DNA of 64,000 bases from JALZUR01 sp965205365 (GCA_965205365.1 CBDBGT010000005.1:186001-250000); one strand, 5' to 3'. Positions 43,904 through 54,110 are shown, counted from the stretch's first letter. Notes: generated by a model not told the origin, from the letters alone. Translations and numbers: made by a program.

Positions 43904-45481
43904 ATGTCTCAAGGGGGCCAAAATTATTTAAATCATGAAAAAGGCTTATGGTCTTGGTTAACAACTTTAGACCATAAAAAAATTGGGGTCATGTACATGA
44001 TTGCAGTGTTTATTTTCTTTTTTATTGGTGGAGTTTTTGCAATGCTCATTAGGCTTGAGCTTTTTAATGCTGCTCCGTTATTTCAAGCACAAACGTATAA
44101 TCAAATGATGACATACCATGGGGCTATTATGACCTTTATGGTTATTATTCCAGGGGTTCCTGCATTTATTGGAAATTTTATTCTTCCACTCTTAATTGGT
44201 GCAAAAGATGTGGCTTTTCCTAGGGTTAATTTAATAAGCTGGTATTGTTTAATGGTGGGTGCTGGAATTTCCTTTGCAACATTATTTTTTACAGGAGTGG
44301 ATACAGGCTGGACTTTTTATACCCCTTACTCTGTTCAAACAAGCGGGACGGTTTTAATGGTTTTAGGTGCTTTTGTAATGGGGTTTTCCTCAATTCTTAC
44401 AGGGCTAAACTTTATTGTAACAATTCATAAGCTAAGAGCCCCGGGAATGGATTTTTTTAAAATGCCTTTAATGGTTTGGGCTCTGTACTCGACTGCCATT
44501 ATCCAAGTGTTAGCAACTCCGGTGCTGGCGATTACACTTCTTTTATTAGCTTTTGAGAGTATTTTTGGAGTGGGTATATTTGATCCAGCTCTTGGGGGAG
44601 ATCCTGTGTTGTTTCAACACTTTTTCTGGTTTTATTCTCATCCAGCCGTGTACATTATGATTTTACCAGCAATGGGTATTATTTCAGAGATTATCACTAC
44701 TTTTTCGAAAAAGACGATTTTTGGTTATAAAGCCATTGCTTTTTCAAGTCTTGGTATTGCTGCTGTAAGCTTTTTTGTTTGGGGTCATCACATGTTTGTT
44801 AGTGGGCAGTCTCAACTTGCAGGTGTTGTGTTTTCATTTATTACAATGTTGGTGGGCGTGCCTACGGCAATTAAAACATTTAACTGGGTTGCTACAATGT
44901 ATAGGGGGTCTATTCAATTAAGAAGCCCCATGTTGTTTGCCCTAGGCTTTTTGTTTCTTTTTACCATTGGTGGTGTTACAGGAATTATGCTAGCCGTCTT
45001 AGCTGTGGATGTTCACTTTCATGATACGTATTTTGTTGTTGCTCATTTTCACTATGTCATGGTTGGTGGAACGTTAATGGCAATTATGGGTGGGGTTTAT
45101 TACTGGCTTCCAAAAATGTTTGGGAAAATGTATAATGAGTTTGGTGCCCAGCTTTCCTTTTTATTTATTTTCTTGGGGTTTAATATTACATTTTTTCCAC
45201 AGTTTATTTTAGGTTCTCAAGGTATGCCAAGAAGGTATCATGAGTATCTCCCCGCATTTGAATCTTTAAATAGAATTTCAAGTGTAGGTGCTTGGACAAT
45301 TGGTGTGGGTTTTTTAATAGGCCTTGTGGTTATTGTACAGTCTATTTTAAAAGGAGAAAAGGCACTCAAAAATCCATGGGGCGGTAAGACTCTTGAATGG
45401 GAAGCTGACTCTCCACCAATTCATGAAAACTTTGCAAAACAACCGGTGGTCAATGCTGGCCCTTATGAGTATGGAAGGTAA
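43904..45481 (+). CDS. coxA: Cytochrome c oxidase subunit I
   Basis: 525 residues behind aaggagag. Twelve membrane helices. Heme and copper ligands are visible: TYHGAIMTF (low-spin heme His), WFYSHPAVYI (CuB His and Tyr), WGHHMFVSG (two CuB His), and VAHFHYVMVGG (heme a3 and a His). The conserved residues of the D- and K-channels appear present. It is the terminal oxidase that reduces oxygen to water. Confidence 0.96.
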   Translation: MSQGGQNYLNHEKGLWSWLTTLDHKKIGVMYMIAVFIFFFIGGVFAMLIRLELFNAAPLFQAQTYNQMMTYHGAIMTFMVIIPGVPAFIGNFILPLLIGAKDVAFPRVNLISWYCLMVGAGISFATLFFTGVDTGWTFYTPYSVQTSGTVLMVLGAFVMGFSSILTGLNFIVTIHKLRAPGMDFFKMPLMVWALYSTAIIQVLATPVLAITLLLLAFESIFGVGIFDPALGGDPVLFQHFFWFYSHPAVYIMILPAMGIISEIITTFSKKTIFGYKAIAFSSLGIAAVSFFVWGHHMFVSGQSQLAGVVFSFITMLVGVPTAIKTFNWVATMYRGSIQLRSPMLFALGFLFLFTIGGVTGIMLAVLAVDVHFHDTYFVVAHFHYVMVGGTLMAIMGGVYYWLPKMFGKMYNEFGAQLSFLFIFLGFNITFFPQFILGSQGMPRRYHEYLPAFESLNRISSVGAWTIGVGFLIGLVVIVQSILKGEKALKNPWGGKTLEWEADSPPIHENFAKQPVVNAGPYEYGR

Positions 45482-45487
45482 TTAAGT

Positions 45488-46177
45488 ATGTCTAAACATT
45501 GTCACGCACATCACTTTGATAGTGTAGAACATGAGTTTGAGTCGAGTAAGTTTGGTGTTTGGGTTTTCTTATGTACAGAAATACTTATGTTTGGTGGTCT
45601 GTTTGTTGGTTATATTCTTTATTCAAGTAAATATCCTGAAATATTTAAAGCAGGCTCTAAGTTTTTAGATTGGAAACTTGGGGCTGTTAATACAATTGTT
45701 CTTTTGTTAAGCTCATTTACAATTGCACTTTCCATTAGAAATCTTCAGTTGGGCCAGAAACAAGCAGCCATAAGAAATATGATCATTACATTGGTTTGTG
45801 GGCTAGTGTTTATGGGAATTAAAGGCTATGAATACCAGCATAAGTTTCATTTAGGTTTGTATCCAGGTAAGTATTTTAACTATAGCCCAGATTTAGAAAG
45901 CACAACTGTTAAGGCCTCTAGTAAAGGTGGTGGAGTTGTTCATATGGATAAACTTCCAGAAAATATTGGAATGTACTTTGCCTTTTATTTTATTATGACT
46001 GGAATTCATGGAACTCACGTTTTAATTGGTATGGCTTTGATTTTGTGGTGTCTTCTTAGAGCTAGAAAAGGCGAGTTTGGACCAGAGTATTATACACCGG
46101 TAGAGGGTTCAGCGCTTTTTTGGCATTTGGTTGATTTAGTTTGGATTTATTTATTCCCATTGCTTTATTTAATATAA
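45488..46177 (+). CDS. coxC: Cytochrome c oxidase subunit III
   Basis: 229 residues, seven helices expected, with the family motif YFAFYFIMTGIHGTHVLIGM and the FWHLVDLVWIYLFPLLYL end. It lies six bases after coxA. An N-terminal His/Cys stretch (SKHCHAHHFD) is unusual and might bind metal. Confidence 0.92.
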   Translation: MSKHCHAHHFDSVEHEFESSKFGVWVFLCTEILMFGGLFVGYILYSSKYPEIFKAGSKFLDWKLGAVNTIVLLLSSFTIALSIRNLQLGQKQAAIRNMIITLVCGLVFMGIKGYEYQHKFHLGLYPGKYFNYSPDLESTTVKASSKGGGVVHMDKLPENIGMYFAFYFIMTGIHGTHVLIGMALILWCLLRARKGEFGPEYYTPVEGSALFWHLVDLVWIYLFPLLYLI

Positions 46178-46203
46178 AGTTAAGAAAGAGAGAGGAGCTT
46201 TAT

Positions 46204-46509
46204 ATGGCTGCAGGCGGACATCATGTTTTACCAATGAAGGTTTATATTAACGTGTTTATAATACTGCTGATTTTTACTGCCCTTACAGTCTTGGTTGCAC
46301 GATTTGATTTTGGTATGATGAATAGTGTTATTGCCATGGCCGTAGCAACTGTAAAAGCAACATTAGTTGCTTTGTATTTCATGCATTTAAAATATGATGA
46401 TAAAAGCAATGCTGTTTGTTTAGTTGGAGCCTTTTTTTTTCTCATTGTAATGTTTATATTTATTGCTCTTGATGTTGGATCAAGGGCTGTTCATGTAAAC
46501 ACCTTGTAA
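46204..46509 (+). CDS. coxD: Cytochrome c oxidase subunit IV (bacterial type)
   Basis: 101 residues from ATG at 46204, which has the strong site agagagga; an upstream in-frame start overlaps coxC but has none. Three membrane helices. VATVKATLVALYFMHLKYD is typical of prokaryotic subunit IV. The stop abuts the ATG of ctaB. Confidence 0.88.
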   Translation: MAAGGHHVLPMKVYINVFIILLIFTALTVLVARFDFGMMNSVIAMAVATVKATLVALYFMHLKYDDKSNAVCLVGAFFFLIVMFIFIALDVGSRAVHVNTL

Positions 46510-47418
46510 ATGAAAATTTTTCTACTGTATAAAATAATGAATACAATTTTATTACTTTTTAAATCATACCAATCTCTAACTAAATTAGGGATTGTTTTAT
46601 TTGTTTTAGTGGTGGGTCTTTGTGGCTATATTATGGGTATGCCCCTAGGAAGAGGTGTGGATTTTAGTTTTTTACTCACCTTTGTTTTTGGTCTCTATAC
46701 GTTAAGCTCTGGAAGCTTAGCTTTAAATCAAGTTCAAGAAATTAATTTAGATAAAAAAATGGATCGAACTCAAAATAGACCCATGGTTTCAGGTGTGTTT
46801 TCTAGAACACAAGGTTTTTTAATCTCAGTATTGTTGATACTAGTAGGCCTATCTTTTTTAGCATTAGTGAATGTTAGATCAGCCCTTGCAGGGCTTTTAA
46901 CAGTGTTTCTTTACAATGGAGTGTACACATATTTTTGGAAAAAAAAATGGGCGTTTGGGGCTGTGCCAGGTGCCGTTCCAGGGGCACTTCCTCCAGTGAT
47001 TGGGTACTTAGCACATGAAGGCACTAGTTTGAGTGATCCACAATTGTTTTATCTGTTTGGACTTTTATTTCTTTGGCAAATGCCTCATTTTTGGATCCTA
47101 GCAATTAAATTTCAAGATGATTATCATAAGGGAGGTGTTCCAGTTCTTCCTTTAAAAATTGGAAATGAAAACACAAAATTTCATATGGGAATGTATTTGT
47201 TTTGTTATTTAGGCTTGGCTTTTATGGCACCCTTGTTTGTTTTTTCAGGTGTTATTGCAACCATAGTTATTTGGAGTTTTGTTTTACTAGTGCTTGCAAT
47301 GTTTATTCGCTATATAAAAAAAGAAGAAAAATGGCTTCTCTTTTTTTTAACACTAAATTTTTCAATATTAGTGTTTAGTTTGGTTCCTGCAATAAGTGTA
47401 ATGAGGTATTATCTTTAG
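46510..47418 (+). CDS. ctaB: Protoheme IX farnesyltransferase
   Basis: 302 residues, UbiA superfamily with about nine helices. Motif 1 NQVQEINLDKKMDRTQNRP and motif 2 FQDDYHKGGVPVLP carry the Mg-binding acidic residues. It makes heme O for the oxidase. An alternative ATG lies ten codons in. Last gene of the oxidase operon. Confidence 0.92.
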   Translation: MKIFLLYKIMNTILLLFKSYQSLTKLGIVLFVLVVGLCGYIMGMPLGRGVDFSFLLTFVFGLYTLSSGSLALNQVQEINLDKKMDRTQNRPMVSGVFSRTQGFLISVLLILVGLSFLALVNVRSALAGLLTVFLYNGVYTYFWKKKWAFGAVPGAVPGALPPVIGYLAHEGTSLSDPQLFYLFGLLFLWQMPHFWILAIKFQDDYHKGGVPVLPLKIGNENTKFHMGMYLFCYLGLAFMAPLFVFSGVIATIVIWSFVLLVLAMFIRYIKKEEKWLLFFLTLNFSILVFSLVPAISVMRYYL

Positions 47419-47507
47419 TGCTTATGCTAAAAGCCTAAACTCGGTTTAATAAAAACAAACTGTATTTAAAAGATTGGTTGAATCTGAGTGTTAAGGTTTT
47501 ATAAAAT

Positions 47508-48146
47508 TTATACACTATCAGGTTGTTTTAAGGGGTCGGCTTTTTTAAAAGCATCAAGTTTTAAGCAGTTTTTTTCAATATCTAAAAGGTGTTGAAGGTC
47601 TGACATGTCAATGTCATATCTGTGGGCATTGTACAGCTGTGGAATTAAAAACATATCTGCTGCTGAGGGTTTATTGTCTTCTAAAGAAAATAAGGTGTCC
47701 GGGGTGAGGTGTGCTTGGTAGGCCTTTAAGCCTTCTTTAATGAAATATTTTGTCCAGTCATTTACTTGTTTGTCAGATATACCGTGGTCTTTTTTAAGTT
47801 TTTTTAAAACCCTAAGGTTTTGTAGGGGTTGAGTTCCACTGTTAATGATTTCTACAAGCTGTAGGCACTGCTCAAAATAGGGAAATTCTTTTGGAAAAAG
47901 AGGGGATTGAATATACATGCGGTCAAGGTAGAGAAAGATTGCAGTGCTTTGGGAAAGAGTGATGTTTTTATCAGTTAGTGTAGGAACTTCTTTTTTAGGA
48001 TTAAGCTGACTATAGTCTTTAAAAAGCTGCTCTCCACCATTTTTTATAAGGTTTACAGGAATGTATTCAAAAGCGAGGTTTTTGTGATTTAGGGCTATTC
48101 TAACGCGATATGAGCAAGAGCTTCTATAGTAACTGTAAAGTTTCAT
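47508..48146 (-). CDS. maiA: Maleylacetoacetate isomerase (zeta-class GST)
   Basis: 212 residues. The zeta-class signature SSCSYRVRIALN at residues 9-20 holds the catalytic Ser/Cys. KEVPTLTD and STAIFLYLD belong to the glutathione-binding domain. Together with the divergent FAH gene it completes tyrosine/homogentisate breakdown. The homogentisate dioxygenase is not in the window. Confidence 0.9.
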   Translation of the reverse strand: MKLYSYYRSSCSYRVRIALNHKNLAFEYIPVNLIKNGGEQLFKDYSQLNPKKEVPTLTDKNITLSQSTAIFLYLDRMYIQSPLFPKEFPYFEQCLQLVEIINSGTQPLQNLRVLKKLKKDHGISDKQVNDWTKYFIKEGLKAYQAHLTPDTLFSLEDNKPSAADMFLIPQLYNAHRYDIDMSDLQHLLDIEKNCLKLDAFKKADPLKQPDSV

Positions 48147-48198
48147 AATTTGTCCTTTCTAAAGATTTTTGGTATGTCTTATCAAAATAGGAGTAGAT

Positions 48199-49176
48199 GT
48201 GAAACTAGGAAGTTTAAAAAGTTCAAATAAAGATGGTCAGTTGGTTGTTGTGAGTAAGGATGTGAAAAAAGCTGTTAGGGTTTCTCAAATTTCAGAAACC
48301 CTTTTAAATGCTGTTGAGAACTGGGAGGCATTAGAGCCTAAGCTTAAAGAAGTTTATATAAGCTTAAATAATGGAGCCGTTAGAGGTGAATTCTTAGTAG
48401 ATCAAACAAAATTTCACTCACCTTTGCCAAGAACCTGGCAGTGGTTAGATGGGTCAGCCTTTATTCACCATATTAAATTAGTGAGAATGGCTAGAAACGC
48501 CCCCATGCCAGAAACCCTAAAAACAGTTCCTTTAATGTATCAAGGGGGGAGTGATACTTTCCTAGCTCCTACTGAGGATATTCCACAAATTGATTTTTCA
48601 CATGGAACTGATTTTGAAGGTGAAGTTGGAGTTATTTTAAAAGATACAAAAATGGGTGTAAAAGAAGGCCATGCCTTAGATAATGTGGCTCTTATTACAA
48701 TGATAAATGATGTTTCATTAAGAGGCTTAGTCCCCGGAGAACTTCTTAACGGTTTTGGCTTTATGCAGTCTAAACCATCTAGTGCATTTGGACCCTTTGT
48801 AGCAACACCAGATGAGCTTGGTGGTGGGTGGAGTGAGGGCAGAGTTGAATTGCCCCTTCATATTAAATTAAATGGTGATTTTTTTGGTGAGGCCAATGGA
48901 AAAGAAATGTTTTTTGGCTTTGGAAAGCTTATTGAGCATGCTGCAAAAACTAGAGATTTAACAGCAGGAACAATTATTGGAAGTGGAACAATTTCTAATG
49001 AAAACACTAAGGTGGGTTCTAGCTGCTTGGCTGAAAAAAGAATGCTTGAAAAAATTAATTATGGGGAGTTTAAAACTTCATTTATGAAAGATGGGGATTG
49101 TGTAAAAATGGAGATGTTTGATGAGGAAGGGAATTCGTTATTTGGTCAAATTAACCAAAAAGTTTTAAAAGTTTAG
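48199..49176 (+). CDS. Fumarylacetoacetate hydrolase family protein
   Basis: 325 residues. I select GTG at 48199 because tagGAG lies five bases upstream and the family starts in this way (KLGSLK...DGQLVVVS). Metal-binding motif DFEGEVGVIL, and GSGTISNENT near the C-terminus. It cleaves fumarylacetoacetate to fumarate and acetoacetate, the step after MaiA, whose gene is divergent 52 bp away. Confidence 0.9.
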   Translation: MKLGSLKSSNKDGQLVVVSKDVKKAVRVSQISETLLNAVENWEALEPKLKEVYISLNNGAVRGEFLVDQTKFHSPLPRTWQWLDGSAFIHHIKLVRMARNAPMPETLKTVPLMYQGGSDTFLAPTEDIPQIDFSHGTDFEGEVGVILKDTKMGVKEGHALDNVALITMINDVSLRGLVPGELLNGFGFMQSKPSSAFGPFVATPDELGGGWSEGRVELPLHIKLNGDFFGEANGKEMFFGFGKLIEHAAKTRDLTAGTIIGSGTISNENTKVGSSCLAEKRMLEKINYGEFKTSFMKDGDCVKMEMFDEEGNSLFGQINQKVLKV

Positions 49177-49221
49177 AATGTTGGATTTTTTTAAAACATT
49201 TTTAAGCAAGTGGGTGTGTAT

Positions 49222-49659
49222 TCAATGGTAACAATTAAGGGGTTTGATTTGAGGTGCAACCCTTGGAGTTATGCAACTATGAGATGATTTTATAAAGTAT
49301 GGGGCCAACTGCACAGAGTATTGTTTCTTGCTGTGGTCCATGTGAAAGTACCACTGTGTGCCTATTCTTTTAAAGCAGTCAGGCTCATTGTTCCAGTGAA
49401 TTTTTTCATTTAAACGAGGTTTAACGCTAAAACCTTCATAATCACCGAGGTTTTTTCTAAAAACAATTTTTATATCAATGTTAAGGGCTTGAAAATGGCT
49501 GGTGTCATAGGGTCTAAGAGCAAGTTTAGTTGGTATATTGTTTAAATATGTAATTCTTAGTTGTGGAGAATTTAAGGGCTCAGTTAAATCACAAAATAGA
49601 TTTTGTGGGTAAGAGTTTAGAGAAAAGCTTAAAATAGACAGTGTTAAAGATAGTTTCAT
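49222..49659 (-). CDS. Exported hypothetical protein
   Basis: 145 residues from ATG at 49659. Signal peptide residues 1-19 (MKLSLTLSILSFSLNSYPQ). Four Cys in the mature part probably form disulfides. Convergent with the FAH gene. No family recognised. Confidence 0.65.
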   Translation of the reverse strand: MKLSLTLSILSFSLNSYPQNLFCDLTEPLNSPQLRITYLNNIPTKLALRPYDTSHFQALNIDIKIVFRKNLGDYEGFSVKPRLNEKIHWNNEPDCFKRIGTQWYFHMDHSKKQYSVQLAPYFIKSSHSCITPRVAPQIKPLNCYH

Positions 49660-49915
49660 ATGACTCCTTGATTTCCCCAAAGTAATTTAAAATAGTCTAT
49701 TTGGGTAGAGCTTATATGAAACCATTTTCCTAAAAAAGGTTAGGGGGATAGTTTTTTCATAGACTTTATTTTTATGCAACAAGTCAATACTCTAGGCCTT
49801 ATGGCCCATGGTGTGTAGGTTAATGTGTGTTTTCTTTAGTGTAAAAAGCTTTTAAAGGATTATTTTTTAATAGATTTTAAATTTTTAAGATATAGTAGTG
49901 TAAAGGAGTTTTTTT

Positions 49916-50347
49916 ATGAACAAGATAAAATGTTTTTTTTCTCGTCCTAAAGCCTCAAGGTCCTTATCCATATGTTTATTAGGTTTAAGGCTACTTATTG
50001 GTGTGGCCTTTGTGCTTCACGGGTGGGGTAAAATTCAAGGGCCGTTTAATTGGATGCCTCAAGAATCTGGTGTTCCAGCAATTTTGCAATTTTTAGCAGC
50101 TTTATCAGAATTTGGTGGAGGTTTATCACTTATAATAGGTTTAGTGGTGCCCTTATCTATGCTAGGCCTTGGTGCTACAATGGCTGTGGCGGTGGTTATG
50201 CATGGATTTGTTTGGGGCCACCCCTTTGTTTCTTCTGGCGGGGGATCTTATGAGTTGCCTTTAGTATATTTAGCACTGTGTATATTCTTTGGAGTTGTGG
50301 GTCCTGGGCGTTATGCTTTAGACCATAAAATCTTTTCTAAAGAGTAA
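49916..50347 (+). CDS. DoxX-family membrane protein
   Basis: 143 residues, four membrane helices. GLRLLIGVAFVLHGWGKIQGP and FGGGLSLIIGL are DoxX hallmarks. Members act in redox or thiosulfate-related membrane complexes. No partner gene is adjacent, so no substrate is proposed. RBS taaagga. Confidence 0.83.
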   Translation: MNKIKCFFSRPKASRSLSICLLGLRLLIGVAFVLHGWGKIQGPFNWMPQESGVPAILQFLAALSEFGGGLSLIIGLVVPLSMLGLGATMAVAVVMHGFVWGHPFVSSGGGSYELPLVYLALCIFFGVVGPGRYALDHKIFSKE

Positions 50348-50377
50348 AGCATAAGGGCTATTATATTTTAAATGGAC

Positions 50378-52108
50378 TTAGAGCTCTTCAATAAAAATTT
50401 TCTCTGTTATTTTCCAAAACTTATCCTGTTTTCGAGCAATTATAAAAGCAGGCATTCTAAAATACCTTTGAGCCTTAACCACTTGATTAACAGAATTGAT
50501 ATTTAAATGCATTTCAGGTCTTTTCATATGAGATCTTAGGAAATTAATATTGAATTTTTTAATATTAGTTTGATTATTGATAAAATGAGTTTCTGATAAA
50601 TACTCAGCATTGTAGTCGTAGTATTTTATTTTTAGGTAAGTGCTTCCGTTTTTATCAGTGCATTCAAGCATTTGAATGGAGTCAGGTTGGAGAATATGAG
50701 TATTTTTAGATAAACGTGCTTGCTTTAGTTTAGCACTGGCGTCATTAAGAATGCTCTCACAGTTTGTGCATTTACAGGCAGTGATATCGTTGTGGTGGGA
50801 GCATTGATTGCAAATTTTAAATCTAAAGCGGTATCCGCAAGGGGTAAAATCAAAGGAATGAGCGCTTTGTATGGCACCCTTACACTTTTGACCAAAGTGT
50901 TCAGTAACATTGCCGTCTAAATCCACTCGTCCCCAAAAGTCATTGTAAAAGCCGCATTTAGGACAACTTACTTGAACAGGAACAGAGTCTGGAGTGGTTT
51001 TTTTATTACCAATTTCAGGGCTGTATATATCATACCCCATGCCAGTGTAATCAAGAATAAAACAGTCTTTTTTTCCAGGGCTTAGGCGTAAACCACGCCC
51101 AATAATTTGTTGGTATAAACTTACAGATTCCGTGGGTCTTAAAATAGAAATAACATCAACATGAGGAGCATCAAAGCCTGTTGTAAGAACTGAAACATTG
51201 ACTAAATATTTAAATTTTTTATTCTTAAAGTCTTCAATAATCTGACTTCTTTTAAAATTTTTCGTTTCACCAAGAACAAGGTGAGCCTCTCCTTTAGGAA
51301 GGTTTGCCATGATTTCTTCAGCATGTTTTACGGTACTACAAAAGATCATAACGCCCTGTCTCTGGTAGGCATTAGTAATATCAATAATATTCTTAATAAT
51401 TAATGGTGTAAGGCGCCGCTGCTGTTGAAGAATCCATTCAATTTGAGCATTTGTATAAGTTTTAGACTCAGTTAGTTCAGAAAAATCATAACAAGTTACG
51501 GGAATATCTACTCTCACCGGAGTTGTCAGGTACTTATTCTTAATCATATATTCAAGAGAAAGTTCATAAACGCATTGTTTGAAAAAACGATTTTCTTGAG
51601 TATGAACAATGCCTAAGTGATTGTAGTTATAAATCCAACCCACTCCAAGCCTATACGGAGTTGCAGTTAGACCAAGGATATAAAGGCTTTTATTTTTAGC
51701 CCTTAGTTTTGTAATAACTTTTTGATATTGAGTGTCTAGCTCAAGGCTCACCCTGTGGCATTCATCAATTACGAGTAGGCTAAAGTTATTAAAAAAAGAA
51801 TCATCAGCGTTTGTGACAGACTGAATACTTCCAAAAATAACTTTTTGTGAAGAGTCTTTTTGGTTGAGTCCTGCTGAATAAACACCAGCCTTAATGCCAT
51901 AGGCCTGGTATTTTAAATGATTTTGCTCAACAAGCTCTTTTATATGGGCAAGAACTAGGACCCGACCGTTGGAAACCCTTGCAAGTTCAGCTATAACTAA
52001 ACTCTTACCCGCCCCTGTGGGAAGGACAATAACGCCAGGATCTTTCTTTTTTTTAAAATACTTAATGGTGTTGTTAACGGCTTCTTGTTGGTAGGGACGA
52101 AGGCTATA
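50378..52108 (-). CDS. radD: RadD-like DNA repair helicase
   Basis: 576 residues, taking ATG at 52108 since MYSLRPYQQEAV is the family start; upstream TTG/ATG would add 15 residues. SF2 helicase motifs: Walker A LPTGAGKS, VIDECHR, GLTATPYRLG, TTGFDAPHVD, QIIGRGLRLSPGK. The C-terminal zinc cluster (SCPKCGFYNDFWG, CNQCSHHND, CKCTNCES) matches RadD (YejH), which acts with single-strand binding protein in recombination repair. Convergent with doxX. Confidence 0.92.
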   Translation of the reverse strand, partial: YSLRPYQQEAVNNTIKYFKKKKDPGVIVLPTGAGKSLVIAELARVSNGRVLVLAHIKELVEQNHLKYQAYGIKAGVYSAGLNQKDSSQKVIFGSIQSVTNADDSFFNNFSLLVIDECHRVSLELDTQYQKVITKLRAKNKSLYILGLTATPYRLGVGWIYNYNHLGIVHTQENRFFKQCVYELSLEYMIKNKYLTTPVRVDIPVTCYDFSELTESKTYTNAQIEWILQQQRRLTPLIIKNIIDITNAYQRQGVMIFCSTVKHAEEIMANLPKGEAHLVLGETKNFKRSQIIEDFKNKKFKYLVNVSVLTTGFDAPHVDVISILRPTESVSLYQQIIGRGLRLSPGKKDCFILDYTGMGYDIYSPEIGNKKTTPDSVPVQVSCPKCGFYNDFWGRVDLDGNVTEHFGQKCKGAIQSAHSFDFTPCGYRFRFKICNQCSHHNDITACKCTNCESILNDASAKLKQARLSKNTHILQPDSIQMLECTDKNGSTYLKIKYYDYNAEYLSETHFINNQTNIKKFNINFLRSHMKRPEMHLNINSVNQVVKAQRYFRMPAFIIARKQDKFWKITEKIFIEEL

Positions 52109-52482
52109 CATGAAACTTATGGTATAGGGTGAAGAGGTGAGGTCAAGATTCAAATAATGTACAAACCCATAAGGTGGAATTGGTTGTTTAATCAGGGAAG
52201 TGTTTTTTTAAGTTTTCGCTTTAAATAGCCAGCTTAAGTTTAAAAATTCTTATAATTAATTGCTTTTTAATAAATAACTGAAAGGGGCGTTGTTGCACAT
52301 GAGCACTCAACCTAGACCAACAACTTAAAAATCTTCCCCCACCTATCCTAAAATAAATTCACCTAAACATATCAAGGGTGGTTAGAGTGGGTAGAAGGCT
52401 TAAGCAAATTAACTGGAAAAGCTACAATAAGGAACTCATGTGCAACAATGCCACTGGGAGGGCTTAATATTTTGATTCTTTT
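52109..52482. other. Gene-free spacer
   Basis: About 370 bp between radD and the intact IS982 element. I see only AT-rich DNA. The radD promoter should be here. Confidence 0.4.
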
Positions 52483-53541
52483 AACCTGAGTTCGGCGTTA
52501 CATTCTTTATAAAATAAGTGTTTAAAGTTTTTGACGCCCCTTGCAATCCCAGAAAACAAAAAAAGCCATAAAATCCTTAGTTCAAACAAAAACGCCAATG
52601 ACGGCAATTTTAAAAAGGAATTTTATGACTCAAGATAAGCTTACCACTGTTTTTTGCGCTGTCGATGATTTTTGTATGCATTATGAAAATGTTTATAAAA
52701 AACAAGCCTTAGAAAATCGAAAGCCTTTTAGAGGTACGCCCTCAAATCTAGCAATAAGTGAAGTTATATCAATTTTAATTCTATTTCACCCATGTGGATT
52801 TAGAACCTTCAAGCAATTCTATCTACACTTGAGAGCTTATCACAAAGGGGACTTCCCTTATTTGGTAAGCTACACAAGATTTGTAGAGCTTATCCCCTCA
52901 GCACTCATACCTCTTTGTTCTTTTTTAAAATCACGGTTTGTAAAGTCAACAGGAATCAATTTTATCGACTCTACACCTCTGAGAGTATGTAGAAATAAAC
53001 GCATTAAAAGGAATAAAGTTTTCAAAGACATAGCTGCAGTTGGAAAGTCTACAATGGGTTGGTTTTTTGGATTTAAACTTCACATTGTCACCAATGAGTT
53101 TGGCCATTTGTTATCTGCACAGATTACAGCTGGCAATGTTGATGACAGAAAACCTGTTCCTAAGTTGGCAGAGGGTTTATGGGGAAAGCTGTTTGCTGAT
53201 AAAGGTTATATTTCAAAAAAGTTATTTAATGAGCTTTTTGAAAATGGGGTCAAACTGATCACTTCCGTCAGAAAAGGCATGAAGAATAGGTTGATGGAAA
53301 TGGAGGATAAAATTCTTTTACGAAAGCGCTCAGTTATTGAGACCATAAATGATCAGCTTAAAAATATTTCTCAAGTAGAGCACTCTAGACACCGTAGTCC
53401 TACAAACGCCATGGTTAATATAATTGCAGGGCTTGTAGCGTATACATTTCAAGAAAAAAAACCAAGAATCAACTGGAGCGCAGAAGAACAAAAATTGATA
53501 AACACCGCTCTGATAGTAGCTTAGATCGCCGAACTCAGGTT
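52483..53541 (+). mobile_element. Complete IS982-family insertion sequence
   Basis: 1059 bp with perfect 15-bp inverted ends, aacctgagttcggcg at 52483-52497 and its inverse at 53527-53541. It belongs to a different subgroup from the other relics (different terminal repeat and diverged protein). It appears intact and may be active. Confidence 0.93.
52625..53524 (+). CDS. IS982 transposase (intact)
   Basis: 299 residues from ATG at 52625, behind aaaaagg. FCAVDDFCMHYE at the start is family-typical; the longer upstream frame begins within the IS leader. DDE catalytic region: INFIDSTPLRVC, ITAGNVDDRKP, LFADKGYIS and RSVIETINDQLK. KNRLM and EHSRHRSP follow. It carries out cut-and-paste transposition. 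Confidence 0.92.
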   Translation: MTQDKLTTVFCAVDDFCMHYENVYKKQALENRKPFRGTPSNLAISEVISILILFHPCGFRTFKQFYLHLRAYHKGDFPYLVSYTRFVELIPSALIPLCSFLKSRFVKSTGINFIDSTPLRVCRNKRIKRNKVFKDIAAVGKSTMGWFFGFKLHIVTNEFGHLLSAQITAGNVDDRKPVPKLAEGLWGKLFADKGYISKKLFNELFENGVKLITSVRKGMKNRLMEMEDKILLRKRSVIETINDQLKNISQVEHSRHRSPTNAMVNIIAGLVAYTFQEKKPRINWSAEEQKLINTALIVA

Positions 53542-53590
53542 TTTAGACTAAACTCGGCTCTAGTGACGTGAAACATTTTTTTGAATAATT

Positions 53591-54110
53591 AACCCGAGTT
53601 CAAACTTTTTTCAGGACCTAAGTGCTGGATAAATAAAAAATCACCTTAAGCCTTTTGTAAGATTTAGTTGTTTTTTACTGATCTGCAAAAAGGAGCCGGG
53701 AATGATCGAAGAGAATCAAATTGTAGAAGTTTTTACTCTTGTTGACGACTTTATTTTAGGGTTAAACAAAGAACAGTCCAAACTCACACCCAGCAAAAGG
53801 AAGAGGGGTTTTCCCCCTGGGTTATCTGAATCTGAAGTCATCACCATCTGTTTATTATTCCAATTTTCCGGCTTTAGAAATTTTAAAGCTTTCTATACAG
53901 GTGAAAATGCATATATTGAAAGTTGGTTTTCAAGTTTAAAAAAAGAATTTTTATATAGAAAAAGCTATACTGGAGAAAGAGAATTAAGATGGTTAGTATT
54001 TGAATATATTGAGGTTTGGTATAACAAGAAAAGAAGACATTCTTCTCTTGATTATCAAAGCCCTAAAGGGTATGCAATTAAACACAACCTCCCATAGGAA
54101 AAAGTGTCCT
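53591..54110 (+). mobile_element. Chimera: IS982 left end joined to IS3-type right end
   Basis: aacccgagttcaaac at 53591 and an IS982 N-terminus (SESEVITICLLFQFSGFRNFKAF, from 53702) run into an unrelated IS3 OrfB C-terminus (GENAYIESWFSSLKKEF then WYNKKRRHSSLDYQSPKGYA) at about 53897. The open frame goes on to 54097, so 131 codons look intact but encode a fusion of two broken transposases. The right border aaaaagtgtcc at 54099-54109 is the inverse of the IS3-type end at 16673. It also touches the last codons of the HEAT fragment. Confidence 0.8.

Noticed and set aside
53702..54097. Open frame of 131 codons as an independent gene
   Set aside because: Both halves are fragments of different transposases; it is a fusion scar.
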